A stretch of 64,000 nucleotides of DNA, taken from contig NZ_CP117466.1 of assembly GCF_028621715.1 (NCBI RefSeq), positions 2,368,501-2,432,500 on the forward strand. Reading direction: 5' to 3'. This document shows positions 56,567 through 64,000 of this stretch, piece by piece. The stretch is from Paracoccus marcusii (GTDB lineage Bacteria > Pseudomonadota > Alphaproteobacteria > Rhodobacterales > Rhodobacteraceae). The notes beneath the pieces are model-generated. The model ran no database searches. It saw nothing but the letters and a program-made list of their open reading frames with translations, and was not told where the DNA came from. Within the stretch, counting starts at the first letter, position 1; each line of letters begins with the position of its first letter. The translations under genes were made by a program, and so were the position numbers.

Positions 56567-57391
56567 ATGAACCTGCCCGACCCAACGACCCAAGCCCCCG
56601 CCACCCATGTCCGCGCGGCCAGCCGCGCGGATGTCACCCGGACCCTGCCGGAGGAGACGGCCGTGGCGATGGTCTATGGCGGATCGACCCAGGCCGTCAT
56701 GATGGCCACGCCCGCGGATCTGGAGGATTTCGCGGTGGGCTTTTCCCTGACCGAGGGGATCGTGACGGACCCTGCCCAGATCGAGCGTCTGGAGGTTCTG
56801 GCCCATCCCCGCGGCGTCGAGGCGCAGATGTGGATCGCGGATGACCGCACTGACGCGCTGGCGGCGCGGCGCCGCTTCATGGCGGGGCCGGTGGGCTGCG
56901 GGCTGTGCGGGATCGACAGCCTTGAGGAGGCGGTGCGCGCGCTGCCCGACCTGTCGGGCGCTGGGCCGGTGCTGGATGCGAGCCAGATCGCGCGGGCGAC
57001 TGACGATCTGCGCGGCTGGCAGCCATTGCATGACCGGACCCGCGCGGTCCATGCGGCGGGCTTCATGATCCCCGGACGGGGGATCGTGCTGGCGCGCGAG
57101 GATGTGGGCCGCCACAACGCCTTGGACAAGCTGATCGGCGCGATGGCGCGGCAGGGCATGGATGCGGGGCAGGGCGCCTTTGTGCTGACCAGCCGCGTGT
57201 CCGTCGAGATGGTGCAGAAATGCGCCTTGGCCGGGGGCGCGGTGCTGATCGCCGTGTCCGCCCCCACCGCCCATGCGCTGCGCCTGGCCCATGGCGCGGG
57301 CATCACCCTGGCGGCCTTTGCCCGCGGCGAGGGCTTTGATCTGTTTTCCCACCCCGAACGGCTGCGCGCCGAGGTGTCCGATGTCGCCTGA
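56567..57391 (+). CDS. fdhD: formate dehydrogenase accessory sulfurtransferase FdhD (FdsC)
   Basis: 274 residues. The cysteine motif GPVGCGLCGIDSL near residue 108 is the CXXC sulfur-transfer site. GIVLAREDVGRHNALDKLIG and FVLTSRVSVEMVQKCALAG are typical FdhD blocks. It passes sulfur from a cysteine desulfurase to the bis-MGD cofactor, which FdsA needs for activity. A GTG at 56561 is an alternative start. It overlaps fdsD by 11 bp. Confidence 0.95.
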   Translation: MNLPDPTTQAPATHVRAASRADVTRTLPEETAVAMVYGGSTQAVMMATPADLEDFAVGFSLTEGIVTDPAQIERLEVLAHPRGVEAQMWIADDRTDALAARRRFMAGPVGCGLCGIDSLEEAVRALPDLSGAGPVLDASQIARATDDLRGWQPLHDRTRAVHAAGFMIPGRGIVLAREDVGRHNALDKLIGAMARQGMDAGQGAFVLTSRVSVEMVQKCALAGGAVLIAVSAPTAHALRLAHGAGITLAAFARGEGFDLFSHPERLRAEVSDVA

Positions 57392-57584
57392 CAAGATGGT
57401 CCTGATGGTCAACCAGATCGCCGGTTTCTTCGACACCCAGCCCGGCGGCGCAGCACCCGAAAAGATCGCCGCCCATCTGCGCGATTTCTGGGAGCCGCGG
57501 ATGCGCGAACAGCTGGTCGCCTTTGTCGGCGGCGGCGGGCAGGGGCTGAAACCGTCGGCCGAGGCGGCGGCCCGGCTGCTGTAG
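57381..57584 (+). CDS. fdsD: NAD-dependent formate dehydrogenase, delta subunit
   Basis: 67 residues. KMVLMVNQIAGFFDTQPG, EKIAAHLRDFWEPRMREQL and the C-terminal LKPSAEAAARLL are the whole-length hallmarks of FdsD. It helps maturation or stability of the FdsGBA complex. It is the last gene of the operon, starting inside fdhD. Confidence 0.94.
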   Translation: MSPDKMVLMVNQIAGFFDTQPGGAAPEKIAAHLRDFWEPRMREQLVAFVGGGGQGLKPSAEAAARLL

Positions 57585-57655
57585 ATGCAACCCTGCGGCG
57601 GGGTCGGGTGTTCGGTGCCCAGCAGATGACAATCACGGCCGGGGACAGTCCAGCG

Positions 57656-58612
57656 ATGCAGCACAAGACCGATGGGTTCGACCTGGCCAGTGCCAAGGTC
57701 TGTGTCGTGATGAACCGCGGATCGGGCAAGAAGAAGCATGTCGAGCTGCGCGAGATGCTGAACGAACGGCTCGCTCCGGCCTGCGGCAGCTTCGAGCTGC
57801 GCGAGAGCCGGAAGGGGAGCGACCTACCCGTGCTGGCGCGCAAGGTCGCGACCGAGGGGTTCGACCTGGTGATCGCCGCGGGTGGCGACGGCACACAATC
57901 GGCGGTGGCCGGAGCGCTGGTTGATCGCGACGTCGTGATGGGCGTCCTGCCTGGCGGGACGTTCAACTACTTTGCCCGCGACGTTGGCGTCGGTGAGACC
58001 GTCGAGGAGGCGCTGGACACGATTTTGGAGGCGCGGGTCGACGCGGTCGATGTCGGCGACGTCAACGGGCTGATCTTTCTGAACAATGTCAGTCTGGGCG
58101 CCTATCCGCAGATCCTCAAGACGCGCGAGGGGATCTACAAGCGGTGGGGGCGGTCGCGGATGGCGGCCTATTGGTCGGTGCTGGTGGCGCTGCGGCGTCT
58201 GCGCCGTCCGATGCAGCTGGTCGCCCGCGTCGACGGGCAGGAGAGCCGCTATACCAGCGCCTTGGTCTTTGTCGCGCGCAGCGCCTATCAGCTGGACAGC
58301 TTTGGGCTGGAAGGGGCGGAAGAGATCCGGCGCGGCGAATTCGCGGTGCTGATCGCCAAGGCGAAGCACCCCCTGCCGCTGATGCGGTCCGCCCTGCGCA
58401 TGGCGATGGGCAAGAGCGCCAAGAACGACGATTTCGACCTGATCCTGACGGACGAGCTGACCATCGAGACGCCCAAGCGGCGCCAGCTGATCGCCCATGA
58501 CGGCGAGAAGACGGCGTTGGAGAGCCCCTTCCGGCTGAAGGTGCGCCATGACGGGCTCAAGGTCCTGCTGCCCCGCGATGGGGTCAGCAAGACCGAGCAG
58601 CCGAAGGGCTGA
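57656..58612 (+). CDS. diacylglycerol-kinase-family lipid kinase
   Basis: 318 residues from ATG 57656; starts at 57626 (ATG) or 57608 (GTG) are possible and none has a good ribosome-binding site. CVVMNRGSGKKK near the N-terminus and IAAGGDGTQSAVAGAL with GVLPGGTFNYFARDVG are the DAGK catalytic motifs (GGDGT nucleotide site). Beta-sandwich C-terminal domain from about residue 140. It phosphorylates a lipid such as diacylglycerol or a related alcohol. The metallophosphoesterase starts 6 bp after it, so the two are probably cotranscribed. Confidence 0.87.
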   Translation: MQHKTDGFDLASAKVCVVMNRGSGKKKHVELREMLNERLAPACGSFELRESRKGSDLPVLARKVATEGFDLVIAAGGDGTQSAVAGALVDRDVVMGVLPGGTFNYFARDVGVGETVEEALDTILEARVDAVDVGDVNGLIFLNNVSLGAYPQILKTREGIYKRWGRSRMAAYWSVLVALRRLRRPMQLVARVDGQESRYTSALVFVARSAYQLDSFGLEGAEEIRRGEFAVLIAKAKHPLPLMRSALRMAMGKSAKNDDFDLILTDELTIETPKRRQLIAHDGEKTALESPFRLKVRHDGLKVLLPRDGVSKTEQPKG

Positions 58613-58618
58613 CCACCG

Positions 58619-59410
58619 GTGACGCGCATTCTTCACCTGACCGACCTGCATTTCGGATTTCACCGTGCCGCGTTGGAGGAGCCGCTGCTGGCGCGGATTG
58701 CGGCGCTGCGCCCCGACCTGGTGGTCATCGGCGGCGACATCACGCATCGCGCGCTGCCCCCGCAGATGCGGCAGGCACGCGCCTTTCTTGACCGCATCGA
58801 GGCGCCCTTGATGTGCATGCCGGGTAATCACGACGTACCGGCATGGAACCTTGTGGCGCGGATGTTCTGGCCCTTTGCGGGGTTCCGGCGGCATTTTGGT
58901 CCCGTGCTGACCCCGGTGGGGCGGGCGGGCGACGTGCGGGTCATGGCGCTGAACAGCGCCGATCCCTATGCCTGGCAGCGCGGCAAGATCCGCGAGGGCG
59001 AGATCGGCCGCATCATTGGCAATGTCGACGCGATGGGCACGAATATCGTGGCGCTGCATCATCCGCTGCAACAGCTGCCGCGGGTCGACAAGGCGCTGGC
59101 ACGGCGCGCGTCCGAGGCGCTGTACCGGCTGGAGGCGTCGGGGGTGCAGGTGGTCCTGTCGGGGCATCTGCACCGGTGGGCGACGGACGCGTTGCTGGCG
59201 ACAGGTCGCCATCCGCGCGTGCTGCAGATCCAGACCGGCACGGCGCTGTGTGCGCGCATCACCGACGGGCAGAACGAGTTCGTGCTGCTGGAGATCGACG
59301 GCCCCGACCTGCGGCTGGAGCGGCATGTCGCGCGGATGGACGCGGGCGATTTCGGCGCCCCCGAGATCGCGGATTACAGCCGCGCGTCAGGCGTGTGGAG
59401 ACGCGTTTAG
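58619..59410 (+). CDS. calcineurin-like metallophosphoesterase
   Basis: 263 residues from GTG 58619. All five dimetal motifs are visible: LHLTDLHFGFH, IGGDITHRA, CMPGNHDVPAWN, VALHHPLQQ and LSGHLHRWATD. Such enzymes act on phosphomonoesters or diesters including cyclic nucleotides and lipid headgroups. The link to the lipid kinase just upstream suggests a membrane lipid role, but this is only context. Confidence 0.88.
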   Translation: MTRILHLTDLHFGFHRAALEEPLLARIAALRPDLVVIGGDITHRALPPQMRQARAFLDRIEAPLMCMPGNHDVPAWNLVARMFWPFAGFRRHFGPVLTPVGRAGDVRVMALNSADPYAWQRGKIREGEIGRIIGNVDAMGTNIVALHHPLQQLPRVDKALARRASEALYRLEASGVQVVLSGHLHRWATDALLATGRHPRVLQIQTGTALCARITDGQNEFVLLEIDGPDLRLERHVARMDAGDFGAPEIADYSRASGVWRRV

Positions 59411-59413
59411 GCG

Positions 59414-59442
59414 TTGAAATTGGCGTCAAACACGGGTATTGG
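59414..59442 (+). promoter_or_regulatory. candidate rpsA promoter
   Basis: TTGAAA (59414-59419), 17-bp spacer, TATTGG (59437-59442), just after the preceding stop codon. A transcript from here would have a leader of about 150 nt before rpsA, long enough for the autoregulation known for S1 in other bacteria. Confidence 0.4.
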
Positions 59443-59597
59443 GGCCGCAGTCACACGGGCGACATGGTCAGAACAGACCGCATTCCAACGGGTCGGGCGT
59501 CATGCCGCGACCCTTTGGCGTTGCCCCAACGGCACCATAAAGACCGGCGGAGCCAACCGTCAGGCCGGAAAACAGACACAAAGGATACTGAATACGT

Positions 59598-61277
59598 ATG
59601 TGCGCTAAAGCGACCATGGAGGAGTTCGAGGCCCTTCTGAATGAAAGCCTCGAGATTGACACCCCCGACGAGGGCAGCGTTGTCAAAGGCCGCGTCATTG
59701 CCATCGAGGCAGGCCAGGCCATCATCGACGTCGGCTACAAGATGGAAGGCCGCGTCGATCTGAAGGAATTTGCCAATCCCGGCGAAGAGCCCAGCATCAA
59801 GGTCGGCGACGAGGTCGAGGTCTATCTGGACCGCGTCGAGAACGCCCGCGGCGAAGCGTCGATCAGCCGTGAGAAGGCCCGCCGCGAGGAAGCCTGGGAT
59901 CGTCTGGAGAAGGCCTACGAAAGCGAAGAGCGCGTCGAAGGCGCCATCTTCGGTCGCGTCAAGGGCGGCTTCACGGTCGACCTGGGCGGTGCCGTCGCCT
60001 TCCTGCCCGGTTCGCAGGTCGATGTGCGCCCCGTGCGCGATGCCGGCCCGCTGATGGGTCTGAAGCAGCCGTTCCAGATCCTGAAGATGGACCGTCGCCG
60101 TGGCAACATCGTCGTGTCGCGTCGCGCCATCCTGGAAGAGAGCCGCGCCGAACAGCGCGCCGAAGTCATCGCGAACCTGACCGAAGGTCAGTCGATCGAC
60201 GGCGTGGTCAAGAACATCACCGAATACGGTGCCTTCGTTGACCTGGGCGGCGTCGACGGCCTGCTGCACGTCACCGACATGGCCTGGCGTCGTGTCAACC
60301 ACCCGTCCGAGATCCTGGCGATCGGCGAGACCGTCAAGGTCCAGGTCATCAAGATCAACAAGGACAGCCACCGCATCAGCCTGGGCATGAAGCAGCTGCA
60401 GGCCGATCCGTGGGATACGGTCGCCGACAAGTTCCCGATCGAGTCGGTCCACCAGGGCCGCGTGACCAACATCACCGATTACGGCGCCTTCGTGGAGCTG
60501 GAAGCCGGTGTCGAGGGTCTGGTCCACGTTTCGGAAATGAGCTGGACCAAGAAGAACGTCCACCCGGGCAAGATCGTCTCGACCTCGCAGGAAGTCGAAG
60601 TGATGGTTCTGGAGATCGACGAGGCCAAGCGCCGCGTGTCCCTGGGCCTGAAGCAGACGATGCGCAACCCGTGGGAAGTGTTCGCCGAAACCCATCCGAC
60701 CGGCACCGTCATCGAGGGCGAGGTCAAGAACATCACCGAGTTCGGTCTGTTCATCGGCCTGGAAGGCGACATCGACGGCATGGTCCACCTGTCGGACATC
60801 AGCTGGGATGCCCGCGGCGAAGACGCGATCCAGGACTTCCGCAAGGGTGACGTCGTCAAGGCGGTCGTCCAGGACGTGGACGTCGAGAAGGAGCGCATCA
60901 GCCTGTCCATCAAGTCGTTGGAAAACGAGAACATGGCCGAGGCCGTTGATGGCGTGAAGCGTGGCACCATCGTCACTGCCGAAGTCACCGCGATCGAAGA
61001 GGGTGGCATCGAGGTCGAGTACAACGGCGTCAAGTCGTTCATCCGCCGCAGCGACCTGGCCCGCGACCGTGCCGACCAGCGCCCCGAGCGTTTCAGCGTC
61101 GGCGACAAGGTCGACGCCCGCGTGACCAACGTCGACACCAAGACCCGCCGTCTTGGTCTGTCGATCAAGGCCCGCGAGATCGCCGAGGAAAAGGAAGCCA
61201 TCGACACCTATGGCAGCTCGGATTCGGGCGCGTCCCTGGGCGACATCCTGGGTGCGGCACTGAACCGCAACAGCTGA
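59598..61277 (+). CDS. rpsA: 30S ribosomal protein S1
   Basis: 559 residues with six S1 RNA-binding repeats at about 25-95, 108-175, 193-262, 280-350, 365-437 and 450-520, with repeated signatures such as [20 protein letters not shown] and [20 protein letters not shown]. It binds mRNA leaders and helps initiation. Codon use is more biased than its neighbours (frequent CGT for Arg), as expected for high expression. AAAGGA precedes the ATG. Confidence 0.98.
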   Translation: MCAKATMEEFEALLNESLEIDTPDEGSVVKGRVIAIEAGQAIIDVGYKMEGRVDLKEFANPGEEPSIKVGDEVEVYLDRVENARGEASISREKARREEAWDRLEKAYESEERVEGAIFGRVKGGFTVDLGGAVAFLPGSQVDVRPVRDAGPLMGLKQPFQILKMDRRRGNIVVSRRAILEESRAEQRAEVIANLTEGQSIDGVVKNITEYGAFVDLGGVDGLLHVTDMAWRRVNHPSEILAIGETVKVQVIKINKDSHRISLGMKQLQADPWDTVADKFPIESVHQGRVTNITDYGAFVELEAGVEGLVHVSEMSWTKKNVHPGKIVSTSQEVEVMVLEIDEAKRRVSLGLKQTMRNPWEVFAETHPTGTVIEGEVKNITEFGLFIGLEGDIDGMVHLSDISWDARGEDAIQDFRKGDVVKAVVQDVDVEKERISLSIKSLENENMAEAVDGVKRGTIVTAEVTAIEEGGIEVEYNGVKSFIRRSDLARDRADQRPERFSVGDKVDARVTNVDTKTRRLGLSIKAREIAEEKEAIDTYGSSDSGASLGDILGAALNRNS

Positions 61278-61300
61278 TCGGCCCAACCCGATCGATCCTT

Positions 61301-61332
61301 GCCCGCCCCGGTTCGTCCGGGGCGGGCTTTTT
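61301..61332 (+). terminator. intrinsic terminator after rpsA
   Basis: GCCCGCCCCGG (61301-61311) and CCGGGGCGGGC (61317-61327), loop TTCGT, followed by TTTTT. Separates rpsA from ihfB. Confidence 0.95.
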
Positions 61333-61516
61333 CTTGCCCACGGCCGGGCGGATGCACGCCATCCCGCTTGCGCGTTTGGGGCAAAGCTGGCAACGCTATG
61401 AAACCAGTGACTTCTGTCGGGCGTTGAACGGAAACATGAAGGGCGGTATTGCACCGGCCTTGCGGTTTGACGTGCTGACTTTGACGGCAGGAAGACCCGT
61501 CCAATTGGGGGAACAT

Positions 61517-61801
61517 ATGATCCGGTCCGAACTGATCCAGAAGATCTCAGATGAAAACCCCCACCTGTTCCGCCGCGACGTCGAGAGGATCGTGAACACG
61601 ATCTTCGAGGAGGTCATCGACGCGATGGCGCGGGGCGACCGGGTCGAGTTGCGCGGCTTTGGCGCCTTCTCTGTCAAGAAGCGCGATTCTCGGACGGGGC
61701 GCAATCCGCGCACCGGGGAATCGGTCGAAGTTGACGAAAAGCACGTTCCGTTCTTCAAGACCGGCAAGCTGCTGCGCGACCGCCTGAACGGCGACGCTTG
61801 A
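61517..61801 (+). CDS. ihfB: integration host factor subunit beta
   Basis: 94 residues. [20 protein letters not shown] and the DNA-bending arm [20 protein letters not shown] (with the intercalating Pro) are clear IhfB features. It pairs with IhfA to bend DNA in transcription and recombination. The order rpsA-ihfB-lapA is conserved in many proteobacteria. GGGGGA lies before the ATG. Confidence 0.96.
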   Translation: MIRSELIQKISDENPHLFRRDVERIVNTIFEEVIDAMARGDRVELRGFGAFSVKKRDSRTGRNPRTGESVEVDEKHVPFFKTGKLLRDRLNGDA

Positions 61802-61851
61802 GGCCCCTGTTTACCGGGCATCCCGCCCGTCTGCGATATCGAGGAAATTCA

Positions 61852-62235
61852 ATGCGCTTCATCCGTCTGATCTTTGTCGCAGCACTGGCGCTTGTGCTGG
61901 TGGCGGTCGCCTTGGCCAACCGTGACATGGTCACCCTGTCAGCGTTCCCGGCCAATTTCGGACAGTACTTGGGCGGCACGTGGTCGCTGACGGTGCCGCT
62001 GTTCCTGGTAATCTTCGTGGCCTTTACCTTGGGCATGCTGGCCGGTCTGGTCTGGGAGTGGCTGCGCGAGGCGCATTTCCGCCGCGAGGCGCGTCAGCGC
62101 AACGCCGAGGTCGTGCGTCTTGAGAGTGAGGTCGGGCATCTGCGCGACCGCCACGCCGCCCCGCGCGACGAGGTTCTGGCGATCCTGGACGAGCCTGCCC
62201 CGGCCAAGGGCGCGGCCCTGCCTGCGGTTCGCTGA
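61852..62235 (+). CDS. LapA-family (DUF1049) inner membrane protein
   Basis: 127 residues with two membrane helices (LIFVAALALVLVAVALA and VPLFLVIFVAFTLGMLAGLV) and a short cytoplasmic coiled coil (about 75-105, EARQRNAEVVRLESEVGHLR). LapA proteins work with LapB in lipopolysaccharide synthesis control. Its position right after ihfB is the usual one. lapB is not next to it here; trpF follows. Confidence 0.88.
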   Translation: MRFIRLIFVAALALVLVAVALANRDMVTLSAFPANFGQYLGGTWSLTVPLFLVIFVAFTLGMLAGLVWEWLREAHFRREARQRNAEVVRLESEVGHLRDRHAAPRDEVLAILDEPAPAKGAALPAVR

Positions 62236-62238
62236 GGC

Positions 62239-62874
62239 GTGGCCGAGGTCAAGATCTGCGGGCTGTCCGAGGAACGCCATGTCGCGGCGGCCGTCGATGC
62301 CGGTGCGCGCTTTCTGGGGTTCGTATTCTTTCCCAAGTCGCCGCGTGCAGTGACCCCGACCCAAGCCGCAGCGCTGACGGCGGAGGTTCCCGTTGGGGTC
62401 GCCCGGGTGGGACTGTTCGTCGATCCGTCGGACGATTTGCTGCGAGAGGTGCTGGACCACGCGGCGCTGGACGTGATCCAGCTGCATGGCCATGAGAGCG
62501 CCGGGCGGGTGGCCGAGGTCAAGGCGTTGACGGGGCTGCCTGTGATGAAGGCAGTTGGTCTGTCGGGTCCGGCGGACCTGCCGCAGTTGATGGATTACGG
62601 CGTTGCTGCGGACATGCTGCTGGTGGATGCCAAGCCGCCGGCGGGGGCCGATCTGCCGGGCGGGAACGGGCTGGCCTTTGATTGGCGGCTGCTGGTCGGG
62701 CGGCATTGGTTGCGGCCTTGGATGCTGGCCGGGGGACTGACACCGGACAACGTCGCCGAGGCCGTGCGGCTGACGGGCGCGCCTGTCGTGGATGTCAGTT
62801 CGGGCGTGGAACGTGCACCGGGCGTCAAGGATGTTGCGCTGATCCGCGCGTTCGTCGAGGCCGCGCGGAGCTGA
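62239..62874 (+). CDS. trpF: phosphoribosylanthranilate isomerase
   Basis: 211 residues from GTG 62239. VKICGLSEERH carries the catalytic cysteine at the N-terminus, FVFFPKSPRAV follows, VIQLHGHES is the middle motif, and the C-terminal phosphate loop is MLAGGLTPDNVAEAV with VDVSSGVERAPGVKD (catalytic Asp). It performs the Amadori rearrangement in tryptophan synthesis. It starts 3 bp after the lapA-like stop. Confidence 0.96.
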   Translation: MAEVKICGLSEERHVAAAVDAGARFLGFVFFPKSPRAVTPTQAAALTAEVPVGVARVGLFVDPSDDLLREVLDHAALDVIQLHGHESAGRVAEVKALTGLPVMKAVGLSGPADLPQLMDYGVAADMLLVDAKPPAGADLPGGNGLAFDWRLLVGRHWLRPWMLAGGLTPDNVAEAVRLTGAPVVDVSSGVERAPGVKDVALIRAFVEAARS

Positions 62875-62976
62875 TTCAGTGGCATGTTGCGCGGCGTACG
62901 CCGGGGGTGTTGCATAGTGTATCACATTGTAATCGCAGAGTTTATGCGCCACATTTTGCACGTATAGGTTTATCGA

Positions 62977-63005
62977 TTGACTTTGCGAACGCCCTAAGGT
63001 AGAAC
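62977..63005 (+). promoter_or_regulatory. candidate promoter ahead of the GTA genes
   Basis: TTGACT (62977-62982), 17-bp spacer, TAGAAC (63000-63005) in a clearly AT-richer gap. Matches are 5 of 6 and 4 of 6. The expected start site (about 63011-63013) coincides with an ATG at 63012. Confidence 0.5.
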
Positions 63006-63011
63006 TTTTAC

Positions 63012-63113
63012 ATGCTGGAAGAGGTGGGCAAGCGGCCGGGGGAAACCCCTGGGCCGCTTTTTTCGTCTCTTGGCTCGTGCGGACAGGAACACGAGGCGGG
63101 GCAGAGTGCATGA
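63012..63113 (+). CDS. possible 33-residue leader peptide, perhaps leaderless
   Basis: An ATG at 63012, about 6 bp after the candidate -10, opens a 34-codon frame (begins MLEEVGKRPGE, ends GQSA) whose TGA overlaps the ATG of the next gene (ATGA). There is no ribosome-binding site, so it would be translated, if at all, from a leaderless mRNA. The terminator hairpin at 63031 lies inside it. No similarity to known peptides is recognised. It may be chance. Confidence 0.25.
   Translation: MLEEVGKRPGETPGPLFSSLGSCGQEHEAGQSA
63031..63063 (+). terminator. intrinsic terminator in the leader of the GTA genes
   Basis: AGCGGCC (63031-63037) pairs with GGCCGCT (63052-63058), with an inner GGGG/CCCC closing a GAAA loop, followed by TTTTTT. 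It is 157 bp after trpF and 47 bp before the g1 ATG; it may end trpF transcription or attenuate the GTA transcript. Confidence 0.85.
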
Positions 63114-63517
63114 ACGATATGGAATGGGGCGGGGCCGGGAAAACCGACGGACCTTTCGTGACTGGAACCCAGCCTGAGAAGGCCGGGTTCGCGATGCCCG
63201 AGATCGCCGAGGGCGAGGACGAGATCGACGTCCTTCGCTGGCTGTTCTGGGATTACGTCAAGGACCTGCGGGGGCACCAGGCCGAGCTTGAAGCGCTCAA
63301 GTCCGGGGAGCTTGACCCGGCCAAGCTGAAAAAGGCCATGGAGACGGCGAAGACGGTCCGCGAGGCCGTCCAGCTGCTGATGGCGGAAAGGATCAAGGTT
63401 GACAAACTTCGCAAGGACATCGCGGGCGGCGTCGGAGGGGGCAGCCTTGACCTCGGCGCCGCACGAGACGAGATCGGGCGCCGCCTGGCTTGCCTCCGCC
63501 GGGCCGGAGGAGGTTGA
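63110..63517 (+). CDS. GTA g1-like protein (putative small terminase)
   Basis: 135 residues. Acidic N-terminus (IAEGEDEIDVLRWLFWDYVK), then charged helices (LKSGELDPAKLKKAMETAKT, VQLLMAERIKVDKLRKDIAG) and a Gly-rich tail. It lies just upstream of a large-terminase gene, the place of g1 in the Rhodobacter capsulatus gene transfer agent cluster, whose product acts as the small terminase. Assignment is by order, size and helical make-up. It overlaps the terminase start by 71 bp. Confidence 0.7.
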   Translation: MNDMEWGGAGKTDGPFVTGTQPEKAGFAMPEIAEGEDEIDVLRWLFWDYVKDLRGHQAELEALKSGELDPAKLKKAMETAKTVREAVQLLMAERIKVDKLRKDIAGGVGGGSLDLGAARDEIGRRLACLRRAGGG

Positions 63518-64000
63518 GGAGTTCCTGGGCGGGCTGTCGCAGAACGCGCTGATGAGCCTGCCCTGGCTGTTCGAGTTCTGGGCTTTGCCGCACCAGTTGC
63601 CCCCGGAGGGCGACTGGAAGTCCTGGGTGATCATGGGCGGGCGCGGCGCGGGCAAGACCCGCGCCGGGTCGGAATGGGTGCGCAGCCTGGTCGAGGGGCC
63701 CACGGCCGCAGCGCCCGGGAAGTGCCATCGCGTGGCCCTGGTCGGGGAGACCTTCGACCAGGTGCGCGAGGTGATGGTGTTCGGCGAGAGCGGCATCCTG
63801 GCCTGTTCGCCCCCCGACCGGCGTCCGGTCTGGGAGGCGGGCCGCAAGCGGCTGGTCTGGGCGAACGGGGCGACCGCGACGGTCTATTCCGCGCATGAGC
63901 CGGAGGCTTTGCGTGGGCCACAGTTTGACGCAGCCTGGGTCGATGAGCTGGCCAAGTGGAAGAAGGCCGAGGATGTCTGGGACATGCTGCAGTTCGCGCT
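63447..64000 (+). CDS. large terminase subunit (GTA g2-like), 3' end outside window
   Basis: About 184 residues are seen. I place the start at TTG 63447 (TSAPHETRSGAAWLAS), with GGAGGGGG 6 bp upstream inside the previous gene. PEGDWKSWVIMGGRGAGKTR holds the Walker A of the packaging ATPase, and FDAAWVDELAKWKKAEDVWD holds the Walker B aspartate-glutamate. The sequence FEFWALPHQLPPEG just before Walker A is typical of Rhodobacterales GTA terminases. It packages host DNA into particles. A true prophage is the alternative, as only two genes are visible. Confidence 0.88.
   Translation, partial: MTSAPHETRSGAAWLASAGPEEVEEFLGGLSQNALMSLPWLFEFWALPHQLPPEGDWKSWVIMGGRGAGKTRAGSEWVRSLVEGPTAAAPGKCHRVALVGETFDQVREVMVFGESGILACSPPDRRPVWEAGRKRLVWANGATATVYSAHEPEALRGPQFDAAWVDELAKWKKAEDVWDMLQFA

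Noticed and set aside
1..64000. CRISPR arrays, insertion sequences, toxin-antitoxin or phage-defence systems
   Set aside because: No spaced direct repeats, transposase, or defence protein motifs were seen; apart from the right-edge GTA genes the window is chromosomal housekeeping and metabolism.

Overview
The window is high-GC alphaproteobacterial chromosome, most likely from a Paracoccus-type member of the Rhodobacterales. The evidence is a cobalamin-dependent class II ribonucleotide reductase, an F0 operon with a duplicated b subunit (b and b'), a Tat-exported isoquinoline-oxidoreductase-like molybdoenzyme, an NAD-linked fds formate dehydrogenase, an ectoine-use cluster of the ueh/eut (doe) type, and the first genes of what looks like a Rhodobacterales gene transfer agent (GTA) at the right edge. 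I saw no insertion sequence, CRISPR array or transposase. Codon and base use look even throughout.

Layout. 1-4040: a truncated quinone oxidoreductase, an XRE regulator, an inositol-phosphatase-like enzyme (HisN type), MgtE and 5-formyl-THF cyclo-ligase. 4041-4461 is the only long gap (421 bp), and it holds DnaA-box-like words ahead of nrdJ (4462-8034). 8282-19061: GDP-mannose synthesis, a DsbA-like oxidoreductase, an aminotransferase, periplasmic amidase, PBP1A, release factor 2, an aldo/keto reductase and a patatin phospholipase. 19058-21190 (minus): an arsR-psuK-psuG unit for pseudouridine breakdown. 21380-24102: atpIBEB'F. 24164-30782: a GntR regulator, an OmpA lipoprotein, endonuclease III, a sugar/nucleoside kinase, FabF, MltG and a coiled-coil protein. 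30786-31160 (minus) is the RNase P RNA. 31192-34912: an amidase, a small lipoprotein, gatCA and an AEC transporter. A tRNA-Glu and rpmG follow.

35610-40401 is a molybdo-hydroxylase cluster: the 2Fe-2S subunit, the Mo subunit, a di-heme cytochrome, XdhC, and a MobA/MocA-like nucleotidyltransferase whose last residues are encoded by a dispersed repeat. 40429-49970 is an ectoine uptake and degradation cluster: aminotransferase, AsnC regulator, EnuR-type MocR regulator, UehABC TRAP transporter, EutA, EutD/DoeA and EutE/DoeB. The eutB, eutC and semialdehyde dehydrogenase genes found in related clusters are absent here. 50684-57584 is a formate dehydrogenase locus, fdsR-fdsG-B-A-fdhD-fdsD. 57656-62874: a lipid kinase, a metallophosphoesterase, rpsA, ihfB, lapA and trpF. 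63012-64000: a possible leaderless leader ORF containing a terminator hairpin, then GTA g1 and the start of the large terminase.

Most genes are tightly packed, with many 4-base ATGA/GTGA overlaps that suggest translational coupling. A three-copy, about 50 bp, GC-rich palindromic element sits at gene 3' ends (15602, 27654, 40377). I consider this element, the leader before the GTA genes, and the pared-down ectoine cluster the observations most worth following up.
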